Source: Streptomyces sp. SDr-06 (GTDB lineage: Bacteria > Actinomycetota > Actinomycetes > Streptomycetales > Streptomycetaceae). Taken from it: a DNA stretch of 64,000 bases. The position numbers and the translations under genes are program-made. A model generated the notes under the pieces. It ran no database searches, was not told the DNA's origin, and worked only from the letters and a program-made list of their open reading frames with translations. Position 1 is the first letter of the stretch, and every line of letters begins with the position of its first letter. Location: positions 248,001 through 312,000 of the forward strand of contig NZ_QOLA01000001.1 in NCBI RefSeq assembly GCF_003324565.1, read 5' to 3'. Positions 52,704 to 60,344 of this stretch are shown here, piece by piece.

Positions 52704-53339
52704 ATGGTCGACCCGGGCAGCACGTACCCGCCCAACCAGCGCCGCAAGAAAGGGGGATGCCTCCCCGCCCTGGTGATTCTCGCGGTGATCCTGGGTCTCG
52801 GCTTCGGCGCGTCCAAGCTCTTCGGCCACGACAGCTCGTCCACATCCGCTTCGCACGACAGCGGGGGGTGGAAGGTGGGTGACTGTGGAGGGCCCGACCC
52901 CGACGACGCGCCGAACGGCTACAAGCCGCTCGCCTGTGACGCGTCGGGCGCCACCTTCAAGGCCCTTGACGTGCAGGGCGCCAGTTTCATGCCGGACGCC
53001 ATCCAGTGTCCGGCCGGCACCGACCTCATCGTCCAGGTGAGCGTCAGTTACGGCAAGAAGAGCAAGGGCGGCGGCATCCCCTCCAAGACGATCTGCGGAC
53101 GCAACCTCTCCGCCAGCCACCCAGGCGATCCCGGCGCCGGCGGCGGCCAGTTGGTCAAGGGCGACTGCGTCACGTCCACGGCGAAGGAAGTCCCCTGCGC
53201 CTCGGCGGGCGCGGGGGCGTACAAGGTGCTCGACCTCACCAAGGAGACGTCGCAGTGCCCGGCGGGAACCACCGAGCCCATGCGCCTGACCATGGCCCTC
53301 GGCCGGCCCTACGACGTGATCTGCGCGGCGAAGCAGTGA
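52704..53339 (+). CDS. Membrane-anchored secreted protein, LppU-like, 211 aa
   Basis: Starts at ATG 52704 behind AGGAGGGG. A short cytoplasmic Arg/Lys stretch is followed by one membrane segment (residues 18-37, CLPALVILAVILGLGFGASK) and a Ser-rich linker. Two repeats of a small extracytoplasmic domain follow, each with a GDC start and a PLAC or PCA motif (for example WKVGDCGGPDP and VKGDCVTSTAKEVPC). Six Cys suggest disulfides. Similar to LppU-type proteins of streptomycetes. Function unknown. Confidence 0.75.
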   Translation: MVDPGSTYPPNQRRKKGGCLPALVILAVILGLGFGASKLFGHDSSSTSASHDSGGWKVGDCGGPDPDDAPNGYKPLACDASGATFKALDVQGASFMPDAIQCPAGTDLIVQVSVSYGKKSKGGGIPSKTICGRNLSASHPGDPGAGGGQLVKGDCVTSTAKEVPCASAGAGAYKVLDLTKETSQCPAGTTEPMRLTMALGRPYDVICAAKQ

Positions 53340-53356
53340 CGGGCCGCCGCCAGTAG

Positions 53357-53393
53357 CCCTGCCCCTGCGGCTACTTCAGCCGCAGGGGCAGGG
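53357..53393. terminator. Perfect 16-bp hairpin shared by convergent genes
   Basis: CCCTGCCCCTGCGGCT (53357-53372) and AGCCGCAGGGGCAGGG (53378-53393) pair perfectly around ACTTC. The stop codon and last codons of the P450 gene at 53371 lie inside it, so the terminator is built into the coding end. Confidence 0.88.
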
Positions 53394-54570
53394 AGAGCAG
53401 GCCGCGATGGCGGGGGTTGGCCTGCCACCGCGCCTCGTGGTCCTCGCTCAGCCGCAGCCCGGGGTGGCGGGTCAAGAGGTGCCTGAAGGCGATCTCGGCC
53501 TGGAGGCGGGCCAGCGGAGCACCCAGGCAGTGGTGGATGCCGTGGCCGAAGGCGAGGTGCCGGGTGGCGTCCTGCCGGCCGATGTCGAACCGGTCGGGGT
53601 CGGCGAACACCCGGGGATCGCGGTTGGCACCGAGCAGCGAGACCTGTACGAACTCGCCCTCCCCGATGGCCGCGCCCCCGGCCATGACGGGTTCGGCGGC
53701 GTAGCGCAACGACGCGAGGCCCGAGGGGGATTCGTAGCGCAGGATCTCCTCGACGGCACCCGGCAGGAGCGTCAGGTCGGCCCGCAGCGCGGCGAGTTGA
53801 TCGGGATGGGCAAGCAGGGTGTAGATACCGTTGGCGATCAGGTTGACCGTGGTCTGGTGGCCCGCGACGACCAGGAGGAAGGCCATCGAGGTGATCTCGT
53901 CCTCGGTCAGCGCCTCCTCGCCCTCCTCGTCCGCCCGGAGCAGCGCGGACAGCAGACCGTCGTCGGGCCGTTCGCGTTTGAGGACGAGCAGCGCGCGAAG
54001 GTAGGCGGCCATGGACTCGGCCGTGAACACCGACACCTCGCCGTCGCCCTGGCCGCCGTCGAGCGTGTTGCCCCGGATCCGCAACGCCTCGTGGTCGGCG
54101 TCGGACGCGCCGAAGAGGTCGAACATCACGGCCAGCGGCAACGGCAGCGCGAACTCGCTGATCAGCTCGGCCTCGTCCCGGCCCTCCCACGCGTCGAGCA
54201 ACCCGGTCACATGGGCTTCGATCATGGGGCGCAGGGCTGCCGTGCGGTGGGCGGTGAACGCCTTCTGGACGAGCTTGCGCAGCCGGGTGTGGTCCGGCGG
54301 ATCGGAGTTGAGCATGTGGGTGAACAGGGCACGGCCGGGGCCCTGGGTGAGGCCTACGTGGCGGCCGAACCTCTCCACCGCCCCGCCCTTGGCGAGCCGC
54401 CGGTCGGCCAGCAGCCGCTTCGCCTCGGCGTAGGAGGTGACGACCCAGCCCTCGACCGGGGCCGGACCCGGGTACCGGGCCTGGCGCACCCCGCCCTTTT
54501 CGCGCCACTGCCGGTAGGTGGCGTGGGCGTCATCGTAGAAGGACGGATCGAGTGTCTCGATGTCAGACAT
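53371..54570 (-). CDS. Cytochrome P450, second P450 of the WYFWY peptide cluster
   Basis: A 399-residue class I bacterial P450 from ATG 54570. The I-helix motif is AGHQTT (236-241), ExxR is E275-I-L-R278 and the heme loop is FGHGIHHCLG with Cys348. Its start overlaps the upstream P450 stop by 8 bases, so translation is coupled. With the short precursor gene it forms a three-gene minus-strand unit. It may add a second cross-link or a hydroxylation to the peptide. It could also be an unrelated tailoring P450 recruited to the operon. Confidence 0.92.
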   Translation of the reverse strand: MSDIETLDPSFYDDAHATYRQWREKGGVRQARYPGPAPVEGWVVTSYAEAKRLLADRRLAKGGAVERFGRHVGLTQGPGRALFTHMLNSDPPDHTRLRKLVQKAFTAHRTAALRPMIEAHVTGLLDAWEGRDEAELISEFALPLPLAVMFDLFGASDADHEALRIRGNTLDGGQGDGEVSVFTAESMAAYLRALLVLKRERPDDGLLSALLRADEEGEEALTEDEITSMAFLLVVAGHQTTVNLIANGIYTLLAHPDQLAALRADLTLLPGAVEEILRYESPSGLASLRYAAEPVMAGGAAIGEGEFVQVSLLGANRDPRVFADPDRFDIGRQDATRHLAFGHGIHHCLGAPLARLQAEIAFRHLLTRHPGLRLSEDHEARWQANPRHRGLLSLPLRLK

Positions 54571-55630
54571 GGCGCACCTTGCTCCGGTGGCCGACATGGA
54601 CGGTCTTCACACCCAGGAGCCCCACCAGGGGTACGTCGGCGGACCGCTGCCCCGGGGCGACCACGAGGCCGGTGCGGCGGATGTGGTCGAGGAGGAGTTC
54701 GGCGAGCGGCATGACCATGTGGCGGCCCCAGCACCGTTCCGAGACGTGCCCGAACGGCATGTATCCGGGGGTGTTGTCCGGGTCGAGGCCCTCCCACCGC
54801 TGCGGGCGGAACTCGTTCGGGGCCTCCCACAGGGCGGGGTCGCGGTGGGTGAGGAGCGGCAGCATGAGGAGGTCGTCCTCGGGCCCGATGCGGTCGTCGA
54901 GGGCGGGGTATTCGGGCGACCGGTTGCGCAGGAGGTTCCAGGACGGAGGGAGCAGCCGCATCGCCTCGTACAGGATGTCCCGGTTGGAGACGTCGTCGGC
55001 GAACGGCGAGCCGAGCCACAGGGCGTTCGCGACGAGGGTGGAGACGGTGAAGCAGACCGGGGCGGCCGCGCGGCGGTAGATGCCCATCGCGTAGCGCCGG
55101 TCGTCGTAGCTGCGCGCCTCGGCGAACAGGTTGGCCAGGTGCGTGAGATGGGGCCCCGGCGCGGGCCGGCGGGGCAGCGCCGCCCCGGCCACGATGGTGG
55201 TCCAGGTGAGCCGGGGGTCGATCTCCAGCGTGCGCGACATGAGGACGCGCAGCCGGTACGGGTCGTCGCGCAGGACCAGGCCGCTCAGGAACCGGTGCCC
55301 CGTGATCGGCCACGGCCCCGACAGGTCCGTCGACTCCGGCAGCGGGTTCGGCTGTTCGAGCGCGGCGCGGACGTCCTTGCCGACCGTGCGCATCACCGAG
55401 GACGCCTCCGTCTTGGAGATCGACCGGCCGTGCAGGGGCTTGAAGGTGGGGCGCTCGGTCTCCGTCGCCCGCCTCGCGCCCAGGACGCGGTCGGAGAGTT
55501 CCGCACCGGCGATGCCGATGGTGTCGGGTTCGAGGCGTACGAGGTCCTTGCCGAGGTGCTCGTCCAGCAAGGCCTGGAGGCGCGGGGCGAATACCGTGGT
55601 GCGACGGGGGCGGGTCAAGGCGGGTGGCAT
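54563..55630 (-). CDS. Cytochrome P450 adjacent to the WYFWY precursor, probable peptide-crosslinking enzyme
   Basis: A 355-residue P450-fold protein from ATG 55630 (GGAG nine bases upstream; the longer frame starts inside a hairpin). The K-helix ExxR is E222-A-M-R225, the meander FRPQRW (274-279) and the heme ligand Cys300 in FGHVSERCWG. The loop lacks the usual Gly four residues before Cys, and no acid/alcohol pair is visible in the I-helix. That is common in P450s that act on carrier-bound or peptide substrates. In atropopeptide clusters the P450 next to the precursor makes the C-C and C-N aryl bonds. Confidence 0.88.
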   Translation of the reverse strand: MPPALTRPRRTTVFAPRLQALLDEHLGKDLVRLEPDTIGIAGAELSDRVLGARRATETERPTFKPLHGRSISKTEASSVMRTVGKDVRAALEQPNPLPESTDLSGPWPITGHRFLSGLVLRDDPYRLRVLMSRTLEIDPRLTWTTIVAGAALPRRPAPGPHLTHLANLFAEARSYDDRRYAMGIYRRAAAPVCFTVSTLVANALWLGSPFADDVSNRDILYEAMRLLPPSWNLLRNRSPEYPALDDRIGPEDDLLMLPLLTHRDPALWEAPNEFRPQRWEGLDPDNTPGYMPFGHVSERCWGRHMVMPLAELLLDHIRRTGLVVAPGQRSADVPLVGLLGVKTVHVGHRSKVRHV

Positions 55631-55659
55631 ACGGAGAGCTCCGGAAAATGAAATGCGGA

Positions 55660-55714
55660 GGGCCCGCACACGCAGCTGACCGGAATTCAGTCGGCCTGCG
55701 TTGTGTGCGGGCCC
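55660..55714 (-). terminator. Stem-loop between the precursor peptide gene and the P450 genes
   Basis: GGGCCCGCACACGCAG (55660-55675) pairs with CTGCG...GTGTGCGGGCCC (55696-55714) with a small bulge, 17 bases past the precursor stop. Such partial terminators between precursor and enzyme genes keep precursor transcripts in excess. Confidence 0.7.
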
Positions 55715-55730
55715 GGGATTGGCCTTCGGC

Positions 55731-55823
55731 TTAGTACCAGAAGTACCAGGCGGCCTGCTTCAGGCTGGGCTCGCTCTTCTTGACCGGACCACGGGCGCGC
55801 AGGGCGGCAATAATCTTCGCCAT
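55731..55823 (-). CDS. RiPP precursor peptide, atropopeptide (tryptorubin) type, core AWYFWY
   Basis: A 30-codon gene too short for routine calling. ATG (55821-55823) follows AGGAAGGGA at good spacing; TAA is at 55731-55733. The leader is basic and helical (MAKIIAALRARGPVKKSEPS) and ends LKQ. The C-terminus is AAWYFWY with no follower. The tryptorubin A core, ribosomally made and cross-linked by one P450, is AWYIWY at the C-terminus of its precursor; here Ile is Phe. Two P450 genes follow directly. The exact cleavage site (before A25 or A24) is inference. Confidence 0.85.
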   Translation of the reverse strand: MAKIIAALRARGPVKKSEPSLKQAAWYFWY

Positions 55824-56181
55824 GATGGATCCCTTCCTCTCATGCATATCCGAATGTGAACTGCGGTACCGGGCGCGGCAATTCCGTCACCTGGGGGTAA
55901 CGAAATGGCCATCGCCGACCGCTGAGGGGAAGTGAAGCTGGCCGCGACGAGCGTTGTCAATGGCTGCGCATTTCTTTGCCCGAATGAACCTTGGAGCCCC
56001 TGGGGAACCTCTCGCAAACATTCATTGTGGTGATTCGGAAAACGCTGCCCGAACGGTCATGGGGGCGTGCCCGGATATACCTTTCGACGCCTGTGCGGCC
56101 CTGCTAGCAAGGGAATCCACAGGTAGGCTGAAGGCCGCTCCGGCTTCGAGACCCACGAGTACCAACGAGTGAGGACGCCCC
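55824..56181. promoter_or_regulatory. Divergent intergenic region upstream of the RiPP precursor
   Basis: About 360 bases, noticeably more AT-rich than its surroundings at 55835-56060. It should hold the precursor promoter; ATATGC (minus strand, near 55842-55848) is a possible -10 element. A 72-codon plus-strand frame (55954-56172) with a TTG start has no RBS and is not supported. Confidence 0.4.
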
Positions 56182-56433
56182 GTGCGCTGCCCGGTCTGCT
56201 CGTCCCGGCCCTTCCCCTGCCGGGGAAACCTGGCCCCGGGGAGCGCCCCGCCGCCCGGTTGCCCGCTGACCCGCGAGGAGCGGGCCGTGCGCGTCGAGCG
56301 CCGCGAGCGCCTCCTTGACCTCAGGGCACAACCGGAGTGGAACCAGGGCCGCCGCAGGGGGCGCGGCAGCCGGCTCGGCGTCCTCGCCTGGGCCGTGCTC
56401 GCCCTGGTCGTCCTCGTACTCTTCCTGCTGTGA
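56182..56433 (+). CDS. Small tail-anchored membrane protein, 83 aa
   Basis: Starts at GTG 56182 with GTGAGGACG upstream. The N-terminus has a MRCPVCSSRPFPCRG-type cysteine knuckle (CxxC and two further Cys), an Arg/Glu-rich helix in the middle, and a hydrophobic C-terminal segment (residues 66-83, GVLAWAVLALVVLVLFLL). It may be a zinc-knuckle tail-anchored protein. No family recognised. Divergent from the RiPP unit; a functional link is not shown. Confidence 0.5.
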   Translation: MRCPVCSSRPFPCRGNLAPGSAPPPGCPLTREERAVRVERRERLLDLRAQPEWNQGRRRGRGSRLGVLAWAVLALVVLVLFLL

Positions 56434-56502
56434 GCGGGCGGGCTCCCGGCTGCCGCCCGCCCGCAGAGCCGCAGGAGGCCTGCCTCGGCGCCTGGATCGG
56501 CG

Positions 56503-57486
56503 TCAGGCGCGCAATGCGGACAGCAGCATCGGCAGGGACCTGGCCAACTCGCGCTGCCAGTAGGGCCATTCATGGATGCCGGGGCCGTAGAAATCGGTCA
56601 CGGCCGGGCTGCCGAGGGCACGCAGGCGGGCGGCGAGGGCCCGGTTCTGCTGCTCGAAGAAGGCCTCGCTCGGATCCTTGGCGCCGGGCGGGTCGAACGG
56701 GTCGGCCTTGCCGTTCCCGCAGGACAGGAAGATCGGCAGCCCGCGCAGCGAGTCGGCCTGGACGGTGGGGTCGTGCGCGGCCCACACCGAGCGCTGACGC
56801 ACCGGATCGCCCCAGATGGCATACGGATCGACGCCCACCTGCCGGTCGAGGTTCAGGAACCACTGGGGCCCGAACCCGCCGGGCACCTGGAGCAGCGGGT
56901 GCACGGTTCCGCTGTAGGAGGCGACGGCCCGGAAGAGGCCGGGGTGGTGGGCGGCGTACGAGAGGGCGCCGAAGCCTCCCATCGACAGGCCCGCCGCGAC
57001 GCGCCGTCCGCCCGCGCCGTAGCCGCGCTCGACGATCTGCTTGACCTCGCCGAGGTGGAAGGTCTCCCAGCGGGGCGCGCCGCCCTTGCCGTAATTCCAC
57101 CAGTTGCTGTACCAGCCCGCCGCCCCGGCCTCCGGCATCACGACCAACACATGGCGCAATTGCGGGAGTTGGGCGACGTCCGTGTACTTCGTCCAGTCGG
57201 CGTAGCCTCCGCAGCAGCCGTGCAGCAGCCACAGCGTAGGCCAGTCGTGCCGGCCGGGCGACCAGCCGTCCGGGGTGAGCAGGCGCACGTGCGCGGTCGT
57301 GCCCAGGGCCGGGGAGTCGATGGTGAGATCCAGCTGACGGGGGCCGACATGCCGTTCGGCGACGACCCGCGCTCCGTCGTCGGCCCGTACGGGCCGGTCC
57401 TGCGCATGGCCGGTGCCGCCCGCGAGGGTACTGGCGAGGACCGCGAGCAGGAACGTGACGAGTGTGACGACCGGTACGCGACGCAT
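56503..57486 (-). CDS. Secreted esterase, esterase D/antigen 85 (mycolyltransferase-like) fold
   Basis: A 327-residue protein from ATG 57486. A Sec signal peptide (MRRVPVVTLVTFLLAVLAST, Ala-rich cut near residue 28) precedes the alpha/beta-hydrolase domain. The oxyanion region is WLLHGCCGGYADW, the nucleophile elbow GLSMGGFGAL (Ser), and the C-terminal His is in GPGIHEWPYWQ. Proteins of this fold include antigen 85 and various secreted esterases. In Streptomyces, which lacks mycolates, a secreted esterase is most likely. Confidence 0.88.
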   Translation of the reverse strand: MRRVPVVTLVTFLLAVLASTLAGGTGHAQDRPVRADDGARVVAERHVGPRQLDLTIDSPALGTTAHVRLLTPDGWSPGRHDWPTLWLLHGCCGGYADWTKYTDVAQLPQLRHVLVVMPEAGAAGWYSNWWNYGKGGAPRWETFHLGEVKQIVERGYGAGGRRVAAGLSMGGFGALSYAAHHPGLFRAVASYSGTVHPLLQVPGGFGPQWFLNLDRQVGVDPYAIWGDPVRQRSVWAAHDPTVQADSLRGLPIFLSCGNGKADPFDPPGAKDPSEAFFEQQNRALAARLRALGSPAVTDFYGPGIHEWPYWQRELARSLPMLLSALRA

Positions 57487-57528
57487 CCCGACCCCTTTGT
57501 GTGAGCCCCAGGCTCTGTTGGCACCACC

Positions 57529-57552
57529 GAGCCGTCCGGTGTCCGACGGCTC
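57529..57552 (-). terminator. Second hairpin between the condensation-domain and esterase genes
   Basis: GAGCCGTC (57529-57536) and GACGGCTC (57545-57552) pair perfectly with an 8-base loop. Confidence 0.55.
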
Positions 57553-57604
57553 CAACGGTTTACCAGCCACACCGCTGTGCGCGCGAGAGGCGCTCCCGGC
57601 CCAA

Positions 57605-57638
57605 CCGTGGGTTCACCACGTGTGGACCGAACCCACGG
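57605..57638 (-). terminator. Hairpin terminator after the condensation-domain gene
   Basis: CCGTGGGTTC (57605-57614) and GAACCCACGG (57629-57638) form a perfect 10-bp stem, 42 bases past the stop on the minus strand. Confidence 0.75.
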
Positions 57639-57680
57639 AGCGCCACTCCACAGGGGGGCCGTCGCCACTGCGGCCGGGAC

Positions 57681-59156
57681 TCAGAGGGTCAGCCGGGTCG
57701 TTTCGCTGCTCGGCCTGGGCGCCGGAACCGCGCGCTCCCCGGGTGCGCGCAGCGGGGTGGGCCGCACGCGGCCGCTGCGAGCGACCGTGGTGATCAGCTC
57801 CCGCAGCTGTTCCACATAGCGATGGATGTTCTTGTGTGCGATCGCCGTGTCCGGGTAGCGGATGGCCAGGTGCAGCCCCCCGTGCAGGCGGGTGAACCAG
57901 GCACACACCTGGTCCCCGTAGGAGACCCTGAGCATGGCGTACGCCTTCTGCTCGTCCCACTGCCGGGCCCCCGGGATGTCCCGTGCGTCGACGAACGACA
58001 CGATCGAGTAGAGATCGGGGGACGTCGGGCGGAAGTCCGAGCCGAGCAGACGCAGCACGCGGGCGATCGGCAGATGGGCGAGGGACTTGTTGGCCCGCAG
58101 CGCGCCGTGGACCATCGTGAGGGCGTCGTCGAAGCCCAGCGCCCGCGCCACCGGGATCTCGATCGGCGCACCGCCGACGTACCAGCCCACCGAGTCCGCC
58201 CAGCGTGACTTGGCCCGGGTGTGGAGGGGCACCACGGTGCGGTAGACGGGTTCGCCGCCGATGTCGTGCACGATGAGGCTGGTCGCCGCCAGGATGCCCA
58301 CCTGGCCGCCGCCGAACGGCCGGCAGTACGCGGAGAACGTGGCGGCGTCGGCGTCGTCCACCAGCATCTCGTACAGGAGCTTCTGCTCCGGCAGCCTGCC
58401 GCCGGGTTCGAGGCCCAGGTCCACCGGGAAGGCGGGCAGCCTGCCGTCGCAGCGGGTGATGAACTCCCGCCAGCGCGCAACGATCGCGTGCGTGTCGTCG
58501 ACCTGGTCCGCGCTGGCGCGCTCGATCTCGCAGAAGTCGACATAGCTGCCGACCGGCGCCGCCTCCTCGCTCAGCCCCGCGATCCGCGCGGAGTAGAGCG
58601 CGTGGATCTCGGAGGGGATGCGCTGGATCGAGTACGCGTCGACGTTGCTGTGGTCGAACGCCATGTACACACTGGTGGACTCGTCCCTGGCCACCGCCGT
58701 GTACAGGAAGTTCGGCCAGCCGAGAGCATCCGCCGCCACATCGAAACGGTCCTGGAGATGGTGGCTCAGCTCCTCCCCGTCCGCGAAGTCGCCCACGACG
58801 TCCCGTCGCAGTGCCACGGCGTCGGGCGCGGCCGTGAACCGGCGCATCTCGTCACCGACCCAGCGGAAACCGCTGCGCAGCGTCTCGTGCCGCAGCGTCC
58901 AGGTACGCAGCGCCTCTTCCAGGGCGTCGAGGTCGACGGGCCCGGAGATGTCGAACGCGGCGCCGAGCCAGGTCGGCACGAACAGGCCGTCCCGGCGCAC
59001 CGAACGGGCCGTCCGGATGTGTGATTCCTGCACATAGGCGGGAGGCCGGGAGTCATCGGGCTGGCTTGTGGCCGCCTCGACCATGGCGGGGTCAAGACTC
59101 CACTCGACCAGCCGTCCGGGACGGACCTCGCAGCCGTGAATGTCGGTAATTCGCAC
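57681..59156 (-). CDS. Stand-alone condensation-domain (PapA/WES-like acyltransferase) protein
   Basis: A 491-residue protein starting at GTG 59156 behind GAAGGGAAG. It has the two-lobe condensation-domain fold. The N-lobe begins FDISGPVDLDALEEALRTWT, and the active-site motif is AFDHSNVDAYS, an HxxxD core as in PapA5-type acyltransferases rather than the full HHxxxDG of NRPS C domains. The C-lobe has SVGWYVGGAPIEIPV. No NRPS or acyl carrier gene is adjacent. Likely transfers an acyl or aminoacyl group to an unknown acceptor; a role in modifying a peptide made nearby is only a possibility. Confidence 0.85.
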   Translation of the reverse strand: MRITDIHGCEVRPGRLVEWSLDPAMVEAATSQPDDSRPPAYVQESHIRTARSVRRDGLFVPTWLGAAFDISGPVDLDALEEALRTWTLRHETLRSGFRWVGDEMRRFTAAPDAVALRRDVVGDFADGEELSHHLQDRFDVAADALGWPNFLYTAVARDESTSVYMAFDHSNVDAYSIQRIPSEIHALYSARIAGLSEEAAPVGSYVDFCEIERASADQVDDTHAIVARWREFITRCDGRLPAFPVDLGLEPGGRLPEQKLLYEMLVDDADAATFSAYCRPFGGGQVGILAATSLIVHDIGGEPVYRTVVPLHTRAKSRWADSVGWYVGGAPIEIPVARALGFDDALTMVHGALRANKSLAHLPIARVLRLLGSDFRPTSPDLYSIVSFVDARDIPGARQWDEQKAYAMLRVSYGDQVCAWFTRLHGGLHLAIRYPDTAIAHKNIHRYVEQLRELITTVARSGRVRPTPLRAPGERAVPAPRPSSETTRLTL

Positions 59157-59760
59157 GGGAGTCTTCCCTTCACAAGCTGTCGGGGAGCGCGGGCGGGCAG
59201 CAGGCCGAGGGGGCCGGATCCGCCGCGGGGGCACGCCCGCGCGGGCCGGTCCTCCGGGCCGCCTCCGGGGAACCCGCCGGGCAGAGGGCGCGATGCGGGC
59301 GGGCACGTACGTCCGCGTGTTCCCGGGGCCTGTCCCGGGGCGGGCGTGCCGCAGCGAACCGGTCAAGGGCCGTTCCGCCGGAGCGGACGCTCTTCAGGGG
59401 GCCCGTGAACCCCCCTGCCTGTACACGGAGTTCATCCCGTTCGCGCCCCCGTCCCCGTTGCGCGATGGGGCCAACGCCCGGGGAGGGGCGCGCCGTTCGC
59501 GGAGCCGATCGGGGCGGGAAGGCGGCAGCCGCGTACCGCAGCTCAGGAAATACGGTCATGCGGTGACCAACGCGCGATGAGCGCTCTCGGGCACGCAAAT
59601 CCACCCCATCGAGTCGCGTGCGCCACCCCGCGCGCCATCACGCCCCGGACGCGCCCCGCCGCTCCCCCGCCGCCGAGGGCCCCCTACGACGGCGAACTGA
59701 CCACGCGCCCAAGCGCCTTGCTCCCCTCGCGCGGTGGGGGGCGGAGGAAGGCGGCGGGAG
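59157..59760. other. Long GC-rich intergenic region
   Basis: About 600 bases with only spurious frames, none having an RBS or protein-like composition. The stretch next to 59157 holds the promoter of the condensation-domain gene; I see no repeat or RNA structure that stands out. Confidence 0.5.
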
Positions 59761-60132
59761 TCAGCCGGTCTTCGGCACCGTCGGCGTCGTCGGGGTCGTC
59801 GGCTTGGCCTGCGCCACGTCACTCTTGACCGTGGAGGCGATCTCCTTCAGCATCGCCTCCACCTCCTTCTTGATGGTGGCGACGTCCGTGTCCACTTCCT
59901 TCTTCGTGTCCGCGACGTCCTTCTTCTCGTCCGCGATGAGCTGGTTGATCTCCTTCATCATCTGGGCCAGCTCGGTCTTGAGGTCGTCACCGACCCGGCC
60001 GTCCGCCGGCGCGGGCGGCGCCACCGGGGCGGACACGGTGGGCGGCTGATCGGCGGCGAAGGCAGGGGCTGCGGTACTGGCGGCGAGAGCGCCGCACAGG
60101 GCGATCGCGGCGACGGTGGCACAACGGCGCAT
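59761..60132 (-). CDS. Secreted coiled-coil protein, 123 aa
   Basis: A Sec signal peptide (MRRCATVAAIALCGALAAST, then APAFA cleavage near residue 27) precedes a long amphipathic helix (residues 50-108: LKTELAQMMKEINQLIADEK and KKEVDTDVATIKKEVEAMLK), with regular heptads of Lys/Glu/Asp. A Pro/Thr tail ends VPKTG. The tail resembles a sortase LPxTG motif, but no hydrophobic segment or basic tail follows, so cell-wall anchoring is not expected. Function unknown; a soluble secreted coiled-coil is what can be said. Confidence 0.8.
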   Translation of the reverse strand: MRRCATVAAIALCGALAASTAAPAFAADQPPTVSAPVAPPAPADGRVGDDLKTELAQMMKEINQLIADEKKDVADTKKEVDTDVATIKKEVEAMLKEIASTVKSDVAQAKPTTPTTPTVPKTG

Positions 60133-60253
60133 GAACGCTCCTCATCGGATGGACGGCATGGAGAGGTCACCCCACTCTTGATCCACTCTTCGGCACCCCC
60201 GGCGGGACGGCCAGCCGGCCTTGCCGAACGAGTGAGCCGGGGCAGGCACTCAC

Positions 60254-60312
60254 GTGGGGCCGCCCCATGTGCGGCCGCCCCATGTGGGGCCGCCCATGTG
60301 GGGCCGCTCCAT
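60254..60312 (+). repeat. Four tandem 15-bp repeats upstream of the NUDIX gene
   Basis: GTGGGGCCGCCCCAT-type units at 60254, 60269, 60284 (14 bp) and 60298, each with the palindromic core GGGGCCGCCCC. They sit 33 bases before the NUDIX start codon, in the leader region. Confidence 0.8.
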
Positions 60313-60344
60313 GCACCTCGCGCCCCGTAGGAGAGGATCGGCGC

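Noticed and set aside
55954..56172. 72-codon frame in the precursor's divergent promoter region
   Set aside because: TTG start without an RBS and no recognisable composition; the region is better explained as promoter DNA.
59761..59790. C-terminal VPKTG as a sortase sorting signal
   Set aside because: The protein ends right after it; there is no hydrophobic segment or basic tail, which sortase substrates need.
60254..60312. Short tandem repeats as a CRISPR array
   Set aside because: Units are contiguous 15-mers without spacers and there are no cas genes in the window.
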